A stretch of DNA of 64,000 bases, taken from Halorarius halobius. Lineage in GTDB: Archaea; Halobacteriota; Halobacteria; Halobacteriales; Haloarculaceae. The notes under the pieces were generated by a model. That model saw only the letters and a list, made by a program, of their open reading frames with translations. It searched no databases and had not been told where the DNA came from. Numbering within the stretch: the first letter of the stretch is position 1; each line of letters begins with the position of its first letter. This document shows positions 1-8,852 of the stretch, one piece after another. The stretch is taken from the NCBI RefSeq assembly GCF_024298865.1, contig NZ_CP101163.1:84727-148726 (forward strand). The letters run 5' to 3'. The position numbers and the translations under genes were made by a program.

Positions 1-576
1 GTTTTTGCGGGGCACGAGACGACCGCCGCAGCTCTCGCATTTACTTGGTACGCGCTGGCGACGAACCCAGACCTCCAAGAGCAACTTCATACGGAACTGG
101 TCACAGTTCTCGATGGAGACTCGCCCACTTACGACGACCTCCAAGAGTTGGAGTTCACAGACCGAATAATTACTGAGGCGCTACGGCTCTACCCACCAGT
201 TCATACGATTCCGCGCCGGACGCTCACTGATGTCGAAGTCGGTGGATATCGGATTCCCGAGGACCACGAAATCCACCTATCGATAATCCATATCCATCGA
301 GATGGACGGTTCTATGATGAACCTATGGCGTTACGCCCGGAACGATGGACTGATGAGTTTGAGGAAGAACTCCACGACTTTGCGTACGCCCCCTTTGGTG
401 GTGGACGTCGAACTTGCATCGGTCGGGAGTTCGCTCTCTTAGAAGCAAAAGTAGTCCTAGCAACGATCGGGCAGAAATTCCAATTTGATTGGGAGAACGA
501 CGAAGCAATTGAACTCGAACCACGGGTTACAACTCAATCAAAAGAAGGCATCCCATTGCGAATTCGACACCGTTGA
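1..576 (+). CDS. Cytochrome P450, C-terminal part (5' end outside window)
   Basis: Open from the first base in frame 1, so the gene begins upstream of the window. It would be a heme-thiolate monooxygenase. Visible P450 landmarks in order: the I-helix oxygen-activation motif AGHETT (nt 7-24), the K-helix ExxR as EALR (nt 175-186), the PERW segment, and the heme loop FGGGRRTCIG with the cysteine ligand at nt 415-417. The distance from heme cysteine to stop is normal, so the C-terminus looks intact. The substrate cannot be read from this part. It does not resemble the plasmid-type genes that follow, and it may mark the edge of the mobile backbone. Confidence 0.93.
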   Translation, partial: VFAGHETTAAALAFTWYALATNPDLQEQLHTELVTVLDGDSPTYDDLQELEFTDRIITEALRLYPPVHTIPRRTLTDVEVGGYRIPEDHEIHLSIIHIHRDGRFYDEPMALRPERWTDEFEEELHDFAYAPFGGGRRTCIGREFALLEAKVVLATIGQKFQFDWENDEAIELEPRVTTQSKEGIPLRIRHR

Positions 577-907
577 GGGTACAATCTTACACCTGATCCG
601 ATACACATTCCCTTCGTAATCATCGATTAAAGCTCCGTCTTCTGTACCTGTGTATGTTCATACATTTTGACGGTGTAAACACGGGTGAGTATAACACACA
701 ATCCGGTAATATTCAAAAGCGTATCTCATGAACCGGAATTCAATCGTCGATTTCCTACTCTTCCCATCTCTAAAGCAGTCATTACGGATCGATATCCGCC
801 TGCCCGTTCCATCCGAATTAGATAATGTCAGCACACCACTAGTTCAAAACACACCACTCCGGAAGTACCGCCCTGCCAACCGCTCCCTGCAATAGTAGAA
901 TGCCCCC
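577..907. other. Intergenic region, no gene seen
   Basis: About 330 bp, AT-richer than its surroundings and without a convincing reading frame on either strand. A short inverted repeat GTATG-TT-CATAC lies near 653-664. No terminator with a T-run and no clear promoter motif was found. It separates the P450 gene from a small zinc-ribbon gene. Confidence 0.5.
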
Positions 908-1309
908 ATGACGACCATCGTCATCACACTGAAAAACGGAAAGATATCCACCGACGGAGGAATCGATGTTTCATCCAGCCAGTCGACGGCTCCGACCACT
1001 GATTCTCACAATATCAATCGTCACCTCGACCTCGACACAGTGGTCGACCTCATCGAACAAATGCCCGAAGATGAGATCTGCGCCCGACAGAGTACCAAAT
1101 ATCCAAACTGGTCCCGAGGTGACCCTTGCCCTATCTGTGAAAACACCGAACTCGCTATTATGGAACTTAGAGAAGCCACCTACACTTCCTCTGACGGCGA
1201 GTTCGACTTCAATCACTTTACAGATAACACAGGACCACAGCTCTCGATCGTCTGCAAAGAATGCCGGACACACCTCCTCCACATCCCCTATCACACACTA
1301 ACTGAATAG
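908..1309 (+). CDS. Small zinc-ribbon protein, function unknown
   Basis: A 133-residue acidic protein. A disordered Ser/Thr/Asp-rich N-terminal third is followed by a two-knuckle zinc ribbon: CPIC near residues 76-79 and CKEC near residues 118-121. The ribbon layout resembles other small proteins in this window (32311-32685, 35715-36047), which suggests a family of plasmid-borne zinc-ribbon proteins. It stands alone between the P450 gene and rdfA. The ATG at 908 is the first in frame. I do not recognise a named family. A role in nucleic-acid or protein binding is only a guess from the zinc ribbon. Confidence 0.65.
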   Translation: MTTIVITLKNGKISTDGGIDVSSSQSTAPTTDSHNINRHLDLDTVVDLIEQMPEDEICARQSTKYPNWSRGDPCPICENTELAIMELREATYTSSDGEFDFNHFTDNTGPQLSIVCKECRTHLLHIPYHTLTE

Positions 1310-1493
1310 GCCGGCAGCAACTCGCTCAGCGTTACGAAGCACAGATATTGAGAACACATCTCCAAAGTACTCACCGCTCAATTAGGCACTCCTTGGACGA
1401 GAAACGGATATTTAGCACCAGTCTAACTGAATGTCGGGCGGTCTGAAGAACACTTCGCTTTTATTGATGTGGACATAGAATTCCTCCCCGGAG

Positions 1494-2324
1494 ATGTGCA
1501 AAGTCGACGATCTCATCGCAGAGTATGGGTTAACAGCCCCCGGATCTGACTATGACTCTGTAGATGACTACCTCGCGAAACGGTGGACTGGAACTGACGG
1601 CCGCACTTCAGAAGGATATAAAAAACTCACAGACTGGTTCAACAAACGTGTTCTCAAGTCGATATATGAAAACTACGGGAGATCAACTGTTAGCATCCAT
1701 CTGGACCGAGAATACGATGTTATTGTAAACGAAGATAACATCCAACGCGCCGAGCTCGCGGCCGACCTCGAAGGCGACGGGATGGACATCGACGAACTCA
1801 AGAAAACTCTCGTCTCTCACGGTACAATCCGAAATCACCTCAAAAACTGTCTCGAAGTCGAAAAAGACACTCAGTCCACAGCCAATTCCACTACTACGAC
1901 TCGAGAGAAAGCCATCGCGTCGGCGAAACGAATGGCTGCCTCAAAAACAGAAAACATCCTTCCAGAACTTGCCAAAGACGGCGTTGTTCCTTTTGCAGAC
2001 CAAGCCACCGTCGACGTCGAAATCAGACTACAATGCCCCAAATGCGACACACGGGTCCCCATCGAAGATGCAATCAAGCGAGGATACGTCTGTAACGACC
2101 ATATGACGGATCCAACTAATACAGACCCACCCAACAACTCAACTCCAGATCCGTCGGAGAATACCGAATCTGACGAAAACGATTCACACCACCAATCAGA
2201 TACAACGATGAATTCTGTGCCCTCATCACAAACCTCTCTCCTGCTCTCTCTACTGGCGCTCGGAGCCACTTCGTTCTCGTCCCAATCGCCTATGCTAATA
2301 GATAGTATGCTCAACACCGCGTAA
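1494..2324 (+). CDS. rdfA: RdfA family protein (rod-determining factor-like)
   Basis: A 276-residue protein whose N-terminal half reads like haloarchaeal RdfA proteins: CKVDDLIAEYGL, then a RWTG segment, then LTDWFNKRVL. RdfA is known from work on cell shape in Haloferax. Many paralogues sit on plasmids beside SMC-like genes, where the role is unclear. A possible metal site is CPKC plus a later Cys/His near residues 181-204. The last 70 residues are low-complexity with one hydrophobic stretch. The stop lies 2 nt before the SMC-like ATG, so the two are co-transcribed and probably work together. A TATA-like TTTTATTG near 1457 is about 37 nt upstream of the ATG. Confidence 0.8.
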   Translation: MCKVDDLIAEYGLTAPGSDYDSVDDYLAKRWTGTDGRTSEGYKKLTDWFNKRVLKSIYENYGRSTVSIHLDREYDVIVNEDNIQRAELAADLEGDGMDIDELKKTLVSHGTIRNHLKNCLEVEKDTQSTANSTTTTREKAIASAKRMAASKTENILPELAKDGVVPFADQATVDVEIRLQCPKCDTRVPIEDAIKRGYVCNDHMTDPTNTDPPNNSTPDPSENTESDENDSHHQSDTTMNSVPSSQTSLLLSLLALGATSFSSQSPMLIDSMLNTA

Positions 2325-2326
2325 CC

Positions 2327-4117
2327 ATGACCTGGAATCTAGAAATCGAAAATATCGCAGGCATCCATCGAGGGGAGGCTACGATCGAATCCGGTGTGAA
2401 CGCCGTCCGAGCGAGCAACTGGCAAGGAAAATCGAGCTTCCTCACCGCAATTGAAACAGCCTTCGGGACTGAAACAAGCCTCACTGAAGGCCAAGATCAC
2501 GGTCACGTTGAGCTCGAAATCGACGACACCACCTACGCTGTCGATCTTGCCCGTACCAACGGCACGATTACACAATCCGGCAATCCATACCTCACCGATG
2601 ATGTCGATCGTGTCTGTGCTGCCCTCTTTGCGTTCCTCGATGAGACCAATGAGGTCCGGCAAGCCGTCCGTATGGGTGAAAACCTTGAGGACCTCCTCAC
2701 ACGTCCCCTCGATTTCGAGAACGTCGACGAGCAGATTGCCGACCTCAAAGCCGAACAGAAACAGGTCGAGGCCGAACTCGAGCGAGCCCAAAACGCTGCT
2801 AACCGCCTCCCGCGCCTCCAAGAGAAGGTCACAACGCTCGAATCCCAACTCGAAGACCTCCAAGAAGAGTGGAACGAGCTCGACAACGAAGCTTCTTCAG
2901 ATAGTGACGCTCGAGACGAGCTGAGTAACCTCCGCGCCCAGCTCGAGAAGACCAAGACAGACATCAACCGGTACGAATCAACCGCAGATCGCGTCGGGGA
3001 TGAACTTGAAGCAAAGAAAGAGGAACTTGAGATGTTGGATGTCCCAACACACGAGGAGCTCGAAGACGACCTCGAGGATCTCCAATCTGATCTCCACGAA
3101 ATCGAACGCGATAAAGAACTCCTCCAGTCGATCTATGAGGTAAATCAGCGCGTTCTCGAAGAAGACCGTCTCTCGCTTCTCACAGACGTCTCTCACGATA
3201 TGCTCTCTGACCAGCTTGCGTGCTGGATTTGTGGGAACGACACCTCTAGTGAAGAGGTCGAGGCACAGTTAGACAGTATCTCTGACCGTCTTAACTCACT
3301 TCGCGACCAAGAGTCGACTCTCCGCAAGAAGGTAAACGAGCTTCAAGAAAAACAACGGACCGTACGGGACGCGGAGCGGAAAGAACGCGACCTTCGCGAC
3401 CGCATCGGAGAGCTTGAATCCCAGCTTGATGACGCACAGACGAATCTTGAATCGGCCAGAGAACGAAAAGCTTCCCTCGAAGCACAGATTGACGAACTCG
3501 AAGGTCTGGTCAGTGAGACGCAAGACCACGCGACTGACCTCCAGAGTGAGATCAAATACATGGAAGCCGAGCTTGAAGACGCTCGTGGCGAACTTGAGAC
3601 AGTCAAGTCGGAAGCCTCGCAGCGTGATGTCCTCGAAGAGGAACTCGAATCTCTCCGCTCTGAGGTCGAGGACCTCCGAACACGCAAAGAGCGTGTGAAG
3701 CGAAATACTCGGGACGCATTCGATTCGGCGCTCTCCGACATTCTCACGAGATTCGACGTTGGGTTCGAGACAGCACGCCTCACCAACAACTTCGACCTCA
3801 TCGTCGCACGTGGAGGCCGCGAAGCTAGACTTGACGCTCTCAGTGAAGGCGAGCGGGAACTCCTCGGCATCATCGCTGCCCTTGCCGGCCACGAAGCATT
3901 CGATGTCGCTGACCGGGTTCCCGTTATGCTACTCGACGGGCATACCGGTCTCGACGATACCAACATCCACCATCTCGTCGATTACCTCTCCGAACGCGTC
4001 GATGTCCTCGTCCTCTCCGCCTTCCCCGAGTACGACGCCTTCGAGGGTCACGAAGTCACTCCAACCAACTGGGAGACCATCTCCTACGGAGACGATGTTG
4101 AGGAAGTCGTAGGATAG
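2327..4117 (+). CDS. Archaea-specific SMC-related ATPase with zinc-hook-like CxxC
   Basis: A 596-residue SMC/Rad50-type protein. The N-terminal ATPase half has a Walker A variant NWQGKSS (residues 31-37). Two long coiled-coil arms (about 130-295 and 310-465) flank a CWIC motif at residues 299-302, where Rad50 has its zinc hook. The C-terminal half has a signature-like LSEGE and the Walker B VMLLDG, with Gly where many ABC ATPases carry the catalytic Glu. At under 600 residues it is much shorter than a true SMC. It directly follows rdfA with a 2-nt gap, the usual pairing for this family. A role in DNA organisation is inferred; no substrate can be read. Confidence 0.85.
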   Translation: MTWNLEIENIAGIHRGEATIESGVNAVRASNWQGKSSFLTAIETAFGTETSLTEGQDHGHVELEIDDTTYAVDLARTNGTITQSGNPYLTDDVDRVCAALFAFLDETNEVRQAVRMGENLEDLLTRPLDFENVDEQIADLKAEQKQVEAELERAQNAANRLPRLQEKVTTLESQLEDLQEEWNELDNEASSDSDARDELSNLRAQLEKTKTDINRYESTADRVGDELEAKKEELEMLDVPTHEELEDDLEDLQSDLHEIERDKELLQSIYEVNQRVLEEDRLSLLTDVSHDMLSDQLACWICGNDTSSEEVEAQLDSISDRLNSLRDQESTLRKKVNELQEKQRTVRDAERKERDLRDRIGELESQLDDAQTNLESARERKASLEAQIDELEGLVSETQDHATDLQSEIKYMEAELEDARGELETVKSEASQRDVLEEELESLRSEVEDLRTRKERVKRNTRDAFDSALSDILTRFDVGFETARLTNNFDLIVARGGREARLDALSEGERELLGIIAALAGHEAFDVADRVPVMLLDGHTGLDDTNIHHLVDYLSERVDVLVLSAFPEYDAFEGHEVTPTNWETISYGDDVEEVVG

Positions 4118-4137
4118 CTCTCGCTGCTCACTATTGA

Positions 4138-4160
4138 TTTTATACCCCCGCGGGGGGTTA
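4138..4160 (+). promoter_or_regulatory. TTTTATA box followed by CCCCCGCGGGGGG palindrome
   Basis: TTTTATA runs directly into a GC palindrome at 4145-4157. The same arrangement recurs at 4406-4427 and 30190-30208. It lies in the 276-bp gap between the SMC-like gene and the transfer cluster, which holds no convincing gene. It could be the cluster promoter/operator, with a roughly 240-nt leader to the ATG at 4394. Confidence 0.45.
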
Positions 4161-4393
4161 ATCTCTCAACGACTTTTTGCGAAGACGCGACTTCTGGCTC
4201 CCATATACGACTCTGTCCGACCGCCCTGGCGTTCACTCATCACGCCCACGAGTAGCTGCTCTACTGTTTCCCAATCGCGGAAAACACTTTGTCGCCGGAC
4301 CACATATTCGCAGGTAAGTTCGCCCCCTATGCGGCCAGTAGCACTCGAAGCTACCATCATCCGGGTTACTATCCAGTCCCGGAGTGGTGATGT

Positions 4394-6514
4394 ATGACCT
4401 CCCGGTTTGATACCCCCGCGGGGGATCAAGACAACCCCCGCCCATCCGACGAGCCTTCGGTGACTATCACTAGGGCTACACCTCGGCAGTTTTCCAGCCT
4501 CTTCGTCGCCTTCCTTCTCCTTTCGAGTGTCTGCTTCTCCACGATTGCGGTAGTCGCGACCAACGAATCCAACTCTACCGCGCAACCGCCGGTTGACGGG
4601 AATGCTCGTGTATTTGTCGCGAGTGACCGCGATACGGAGGCTCTCGGCATTCCGGGTGGCGGTCGTGGTGGCATTCTCCTCCAGTATGTTGTGGAGGCCA
4701 ACGCGTCGACTGAAAATCTCTCTCGTGCTGTCGACACCTACACGCTTACGACCAATCCAGAGACGCGCGTCCGTATTGATGGCTCACCCCGGACACTGCA
4801 GGAGTATCGACTTGACCAGTTGGCGAGAGTTGAACGAACAAACTCAACGAGTCGGTGGCCGGCAAGCGCACCGGACCGGGAGGATAGCATATTCATCAAA
4901 GACGGCTTCATCGCGTATATGGGTGCGACCAGCGCTGCCGAAGTGAACGCCCCAGGAGCGGAAACAAACGGCACTTATCTAATGGGGCCAGACGGGCGTG
5001 TCCTTGAGTACGTCGACTACCGCGTCGCCCTCCCAGAACCAAATACGACTACCCGCTATGTCCGCGAAACAAAGGATGTCACCCTCAACATCCCTGCGCC
5101 GGAGGATAACTCGTCGGACGACGTACAGACCGTCACCAAGACAGTTGAGTTCGAGACGCTCGACGGTCACACTATCACGCGTACCGTCAGCGCCACCGGT
5201 CGTGGCCCGCTAACCGTAAATCGCTCTGTGACGGCCGTCGTCGGCGGCTATCGCACTAACACCACATACGATCTCGCCTCACAACGGGTTGAGCGTAACC
5301 TCAGCATCGACGATCAGACGTGGTCGAAACACACGACACCAGAAACATCGGCACGAGAGGCCCGGTATATCGACTACGCAAACGCTCCCCCTTCGGATGG
5401 TGAGAGGCAACGTCTAGAGCTTCAGGCGACGATCAACGTCACCGCGGAAGTCACCACTGATCACTATTTCTACCATCCGCACAACGATACGTGGACGTAC
5501 ACTCACACGGAAGTCAATGCCACCTATGATGAGCTCACCGTTACCGACGATCGGCCAGCCCACGTTGTCCCACCAGACAGCGTCTCGATTTCCCAGCGCG
5601 TAATTGAGGAACCACACGACCGCCGCTCCATCGTCCTCTCTATCGAGGGCCCGGAGCATCTCTCTGAACGGGCACTTTGGAGTTGGGCCGCCCTCAACGT
5701 AGAAGGAGACTCGAATGCTAGTGCCCAACGCCTAACGAACGTCTGGCAGGTCTACGGTGTCCGTCAGTACCGCTGGGGCGAAACAACGTCGAACTGGGAC
5801 ACAGACCCACAACGTACGGAGTTCCCACCAACACTTGCCCTCCGACTCACTGCTCGACAACCGTCCCCAAGTGTTGAGGCCGTCGGAGAAACGGATGTGT
5901 ATCGTCACGGACGGGTGACGGATCTCCGCCAGCGCACTGTTCCTGGCGTCTCGAAGCGGGCGACCCTGGCGGAAAATGTGAATCTCACTACGGCGACCGC
6001 CAACCAGACCTCGAGAATTGTCATCAGGGATGCCCCCGGTCAGATCACCTCAGTAACGTCGGTCTTCGGGGATGAAATACCCGTCTCGACAACAGAGGTC
6101 ACCTCGATGGAGGATTCGTCGCTCACCTACACAGTGATTCCGCCGGCAGAAGGGGAAGAAAACGAGCCGCCGGAACTCAGACTCCGTCTTACTGGCCCAG
6201 ACGGAACTCCACTCCCGGATCGGAAACTGATCTTGACCGGGGCGGTCGAATCCTCAGTCACTACAAACGACAACGGTGTCGCCTACGCTACGTTCGATAG
6301 TGTGACGATCACCGCGCGCTTCCCTGGTGACCCATACACAGAGAATCACGACATCTACTACTCGTCCAGCCACACAACCGCGATCTCTCCCGGAAACGGG
6401 AGCCTGATTGTTGATCTCTGGACGTTCTTTTTACAGCCAGTACAGGCCGCTCTCCTCTCGCTGGCTGTGAGCGTAGGCTTGCTCGTCGGGGTCGGCTGGT
6501 ATACCATCAAGTAG
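4394..6514 (+). CDS. Large surface protein anchored at both ends, first gene of transfer cluster
   Basis: A 706-residue protein. A 33-residue hydrophilic leader precedes a hydrophobic helix (about 34-54) that could be a signal peptide or anchor. A long extracellular Thr/Asn-rich region with many N-glycosylation sequons follows. Near residues 600-670 is an Ig-like/carboxypeptidase-regulatory-like segment (PDGTPLPDRKL, then TNDNGVAYATF). A C-terminal membrane helix ends in WYTIK. No enzyme motif is visible. The palindrome motif at 4406-4427 lies inside the first codons, so the true start could instead be the GTG near 4460. The ATG at 4394 has GGTGAT just upstream. By position it may be a surface or adhesion component of the transfer apparatus. 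Confidence 0.7.
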   Translation: MTSRFDTPAGDQDNPRPSDEPSVTITRATPRQFSSLFVAFLLLSSVCFSTIAVVATNESNSTAQPPVDGNARVFVASDRDTEALGIPGGGRGGILLQYVVEANASTENLSRAVDTYTLTTNPETRVRIDGSPRTLQEYRLDQLARVERTNSTSRWPASAPDREDSIFIKDGFIAYMGATSAAEVNAPGAETNGTYLMGPDGRVLEYVDYRVALPEPNTTTRYVRETKDVTLNIPAPEDNSSDDVQTVTKTVEFETLDGHTITRTVSATGRGPLTVNRSVTAVVGGYRTNTTYDLASQRVERNLSIDDQTWSKHTTPETSAREARYIDYANAPPSDGERQRLELQATINVTAEVTTDHYFYHPHNDTWTYTHTEVNATYDELTVTDDRPAHVVPPDSVSISQRVIEEPHDRRSIVLSIEGPEHLSERALWSWAALNVEGDSNASAQRLTNVWQVYGVRQYRWGETTSNWDTDPQRTEFPPTLALRLTARQPSPSVEAVGETDVYRHGRVTDLRQRTVPGVSKRATLAENVNLTTATANQTSRIVIRDAPGQITSVTSVFGDEIPVSTTEVTSMEDSSLTYTVIPPAEGEENEPPELRLRLTGPDGTPLPDRKLILTGAVESSVTTNDNGVAYATFDSVTITARFPGDPYTENHDIYYSSSHTTAISPGNGSLIVDLWTFFLQPVQAALLSLAVSVGLLVGVGWYTIK
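4406..4427 (+). promoter_or_regulatory. Second copy of TTTGATACCCCCGCGGGGG palindrome
   Basis: A near-perfect palindrome, GATnCCCCCGCGGGGGnATC, at 4409-4427, preceded by GGTTT. It matches the element at 4138-4160 and lies within the annotated 5' end of the surface-protein gene. That raises the possibility of a downstream start. Confidence 0.45.
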
Positions 6515-6628
6515 CCATCCCTCGCAATATTCTCTCAAGATTGACGACACCCACTTCTTCGTCATTCAGCCGGCCTTGCGAACTTCAGTTGACGATGAGA
6601 TCGTAGCGCGACTCACTGTCCTCGGTCA

Positions 6629-8698
6629 ATGGCTATCTCCGATTGGTTCGGGGATAGAAGTTATAGGTATTGGACAACGTATTCTGACACAGCGATTCAC
6701 ATGGAGCGCTCTCCAACCACCCTTAGTAGGTGGCTCTACCGTGTCGGTCGCCGTCTTCGCCACCGAAAGTCTAGGGACTCAACAGAAACCTCCGCAATGG
6801 AACCGTCGACGTCATCCAGCATCCTCTCGGCCAAAATTCAAGACCGTCTCTTAGGTATCGCACCTACAGCTCAACAAACCGTTTCCTCCACTGCGGCGAT
6901 GGCTGCCCTCCCGATCATTCCGCTATTTAATCCCCTTGACCCAGAGGATTGGTTCGAGGGGATCGTCAACACGCTCGCGACCGGCTTGACGAACGTCCTG
7001 GGCGAGGTTTTCGTGGGAATGGTCCAGGAGTTTCTCGTTATCGACCCGTTGTACTACCAGGAAGGAGCGAATGCAACTTTTATACAGAATCTCCAGTACT
7101 CGCTGATTCTCTTTCCGACCGTCATCGTCCTCGGAACGATCGCGGCACTCTTTTCGGAAGCCCCAGAGGGCTCCTATTTACGGCAGGGAATCCGTATTGT
7201 TAAAGCCCTCTTCGCACTCGCTCTCATCCGTCCATTCCTCCACGTCGCTGTCGTCTTCACGAATAGCGTTACGAAGCTCGTGATGCCCGAGACTTACGCG
7301 GTCTCCCTCGCCGGCCCCGCCCTCAACAACGCCATCGGCGATTTGATGGGCTCGGCTATCGCCGCTGTGCTCGTTTACCTCGCCGCCGGTACAATCTCTC
7401 TCATCGCTATCGCTCTCGTTGTGATGATCCTCTTCCTCCGCATCTTTATGATCCATCTCGTCTACACCGCTTTCCCGATTCTGCTTGTTATGTGGTACAC
7501 CGACTGGGGACCACTCCGGTACGCGAACGACGTCGCTATGTTTGTCTTCAAGGTCACAGCGTATCTCCTCCTCGCGGGGCCGCTCATCGCGCTCGCTCTT
7601 CAGACCGGCTGTAGTATGTCTGCCCCGGACATCTGTGTGGCTAACGCGAGCGGGGCTCACGGCCCGGAAGCACTCACTGCCGGAATTGACCCATCGCAGA
7701 ATAAGCTCGTCCTTTGGAAGCGGTTCCTCGGCTGGCTTTCCGGCCTCGGTCTCGCCGGTTTCGTCGGGATCCAGGCCCTGTCGATGGGTGGGAGTTCCGC
7801 CGGTCATCTTCTCGGGTTTAGTGGCCTGAGTGCGTTACGCGGCGGTGGCAGCGGTAGTCCGTCTTCGTCCGGAGGTAGTGGTGGAGGAGGTGGCGGTGGA
7901 CCGACTCCGTCCGGTGGCGGTGGCGCCGGACAGCACACCCTCCGAAACTTCGGCGGCGGTAGCGGAACCGGCCCAAAGGCGTATGGAGCGACTGGCTCAG
8001 CAAAACCCGAATTCCACCCCCGACAGGCAGCTAGTTCGGCGAAAACTAATCTGAAACAACGTGTCTCATCGGCACGGGATACTGCACGGAGTAACGCGCA
8101 GCGCGCCTACCGTGGCGTAAAATCACGGAAAGAATGGATGAGTCAGGCTACGTGGGGACAGGGCGCTCGAGCTGGGGCCGGATTAGCTGGCGGTGGCGTG
8201 GCGCTCGGTGCTCGCGAGGCAAAAGCGGGTGTGAGCCACGTGAAAAATAATCTCAACGAGCCGATTGCGAATTGGCCCGGCCACGCCTATCGGCGGGCGA
8301 AGAACGGCAATTGGAACCCACCGAATGACGATCTGGGTGCAAGTACGGAAAGCGAAGTCACAGCGGATAATGAAGTGTTGGCACTACCTGAGGGGGATCC
8401 GCCTCTCCCAGAGGGTGAGACTCTGACCCCAGAGTATGAAGACAGAGCACTCGATCCCAAGGAAGCTCAAGCGGTTGCTGGCGGGTCCGACATCGAAGAC
8501 GCGAATCCGCATTCGGTCAACGAATCAGTCCAAGCTTGGTACGACCGCGTGAAGGCAAAGGACCAGCAAAAAGTGGAGGCGATGCGCCCTGACCTCATCA
8601 ATCGAGATGTCTCCCCGCCTTCCTCCTCACCATCGGAGGAACAAATCCAGGAGTCCGTCGACGACTACGTCGATAGAACCCGCAACACAGACTCATAA
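6629..8698 (+). CDS. TrbL/VirB6-like polytopic membrane protein with Gly-rich tail
   Basis: A 689-residue protein. After a soluble N-terminal stretch come about seven hydrophobic helices between residues 90 and 400, including a very hydrophobic pair near AIAAVLVYLAAGTISLIAIA. A Gly/Ser-rich linker (about 405-445) and a long charged cytoplasmic tail follow. This plan (multi-pass core, Gly-rich stretch, polar tail) is that of TrbL/VirB6 conjugation channel proteins and of archaeal CedA. The start is uncertain; the ATG at 6797 would drop 56 residues and still keep the membrane core. It sits upstream of the VirB4-like genes on the same strand. Assignment is by topology and context only. Confidence 0.65.
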   Translation: MAISDWFGDRSYRYWTTYSDTAIHMERSPTTLSRWLYRVGRRLRHRKSRDSTETSAMEPSTSSSILSAKIQDRLLGIAPTAQQTVSSTAAMAALPIIPLFNPLDPEDWFEGIVNTLATGLTNVLGEVFVGMVQEFLVIDPLYYQEGANATFIQNLQYSLILFPTVIVLGTIAALFSEAPEGSYLRQGIRIVKALFALALIRPFLHVAVVFTNSVTKLVMPETYAVSLAGPALNNAIGDLMGSAIAAVLVYLAAGTISLIAIALVVMILFLRIFMIHLVYTAFPILLVMWYTDWGPLRYANDVAMFVFKVTAYLLLAGPLIALALQTGCSMSAPDICVANASGAHGPEALTAGIDPSQNKLVLWKRFLGWLSGLGLAGFVGIQALSMGGSSAGHLLGFSGLSALRGGGSGSPSSSGGSGGGGGGGPTPSGGGGAGQHTLRNFGGGSGTGPKAYGATGSAKPEFHPRQAASSAKTNLKQRVSSARDTARSNAQRAYRGVKSRKEWMSQATWGQGARAGAGLAGGGVALGAREAKAGVSHVKNNLNEPIANWPGHAYRRAKNGNWNPPNDDLGASTESEVTADNEVLALPEGDPPLPEGETLTPEYEDRALDPKEAQAVAGGSDIEDANPHSVNESVQAWYDRVKAKDQQKVEAMRPDLINRDVSPPSSSPSEEQIQESVDDYVDRTRNTDS

Positions 8699-8852
8699 CG
8701 ATTCAACCTGAATCCCTCCACTGGTACCGAGTCCCCTCCAGGACCACATTAGAACCAGTAATTGACCCTTCTATGCTGTTGCTCGAGGGGCTTATTCCCG
8801 GCTGATATTTTAAATAGCAGAACGCGGTAGATTAGTACAGAAACACAAACAC
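8699..8852 (+). promoter_or_regulatory. Intergenic promoter region
   Basis: An AT-rich stretch with a TATA-like TTTTAAATA near 8806-8816, about 40 bp before the ATG at 8853. This suggests an internal promoter for the second half of the transfer cluster. No other feature was seen. Confidence 0.5.

Noticed and set aside
4134..4397. 87-codon frame before the surface-protein gene
   Set aside because: Starts inside the TTTATA/palindrome element, with no Shine-Dalgarno and no domain.
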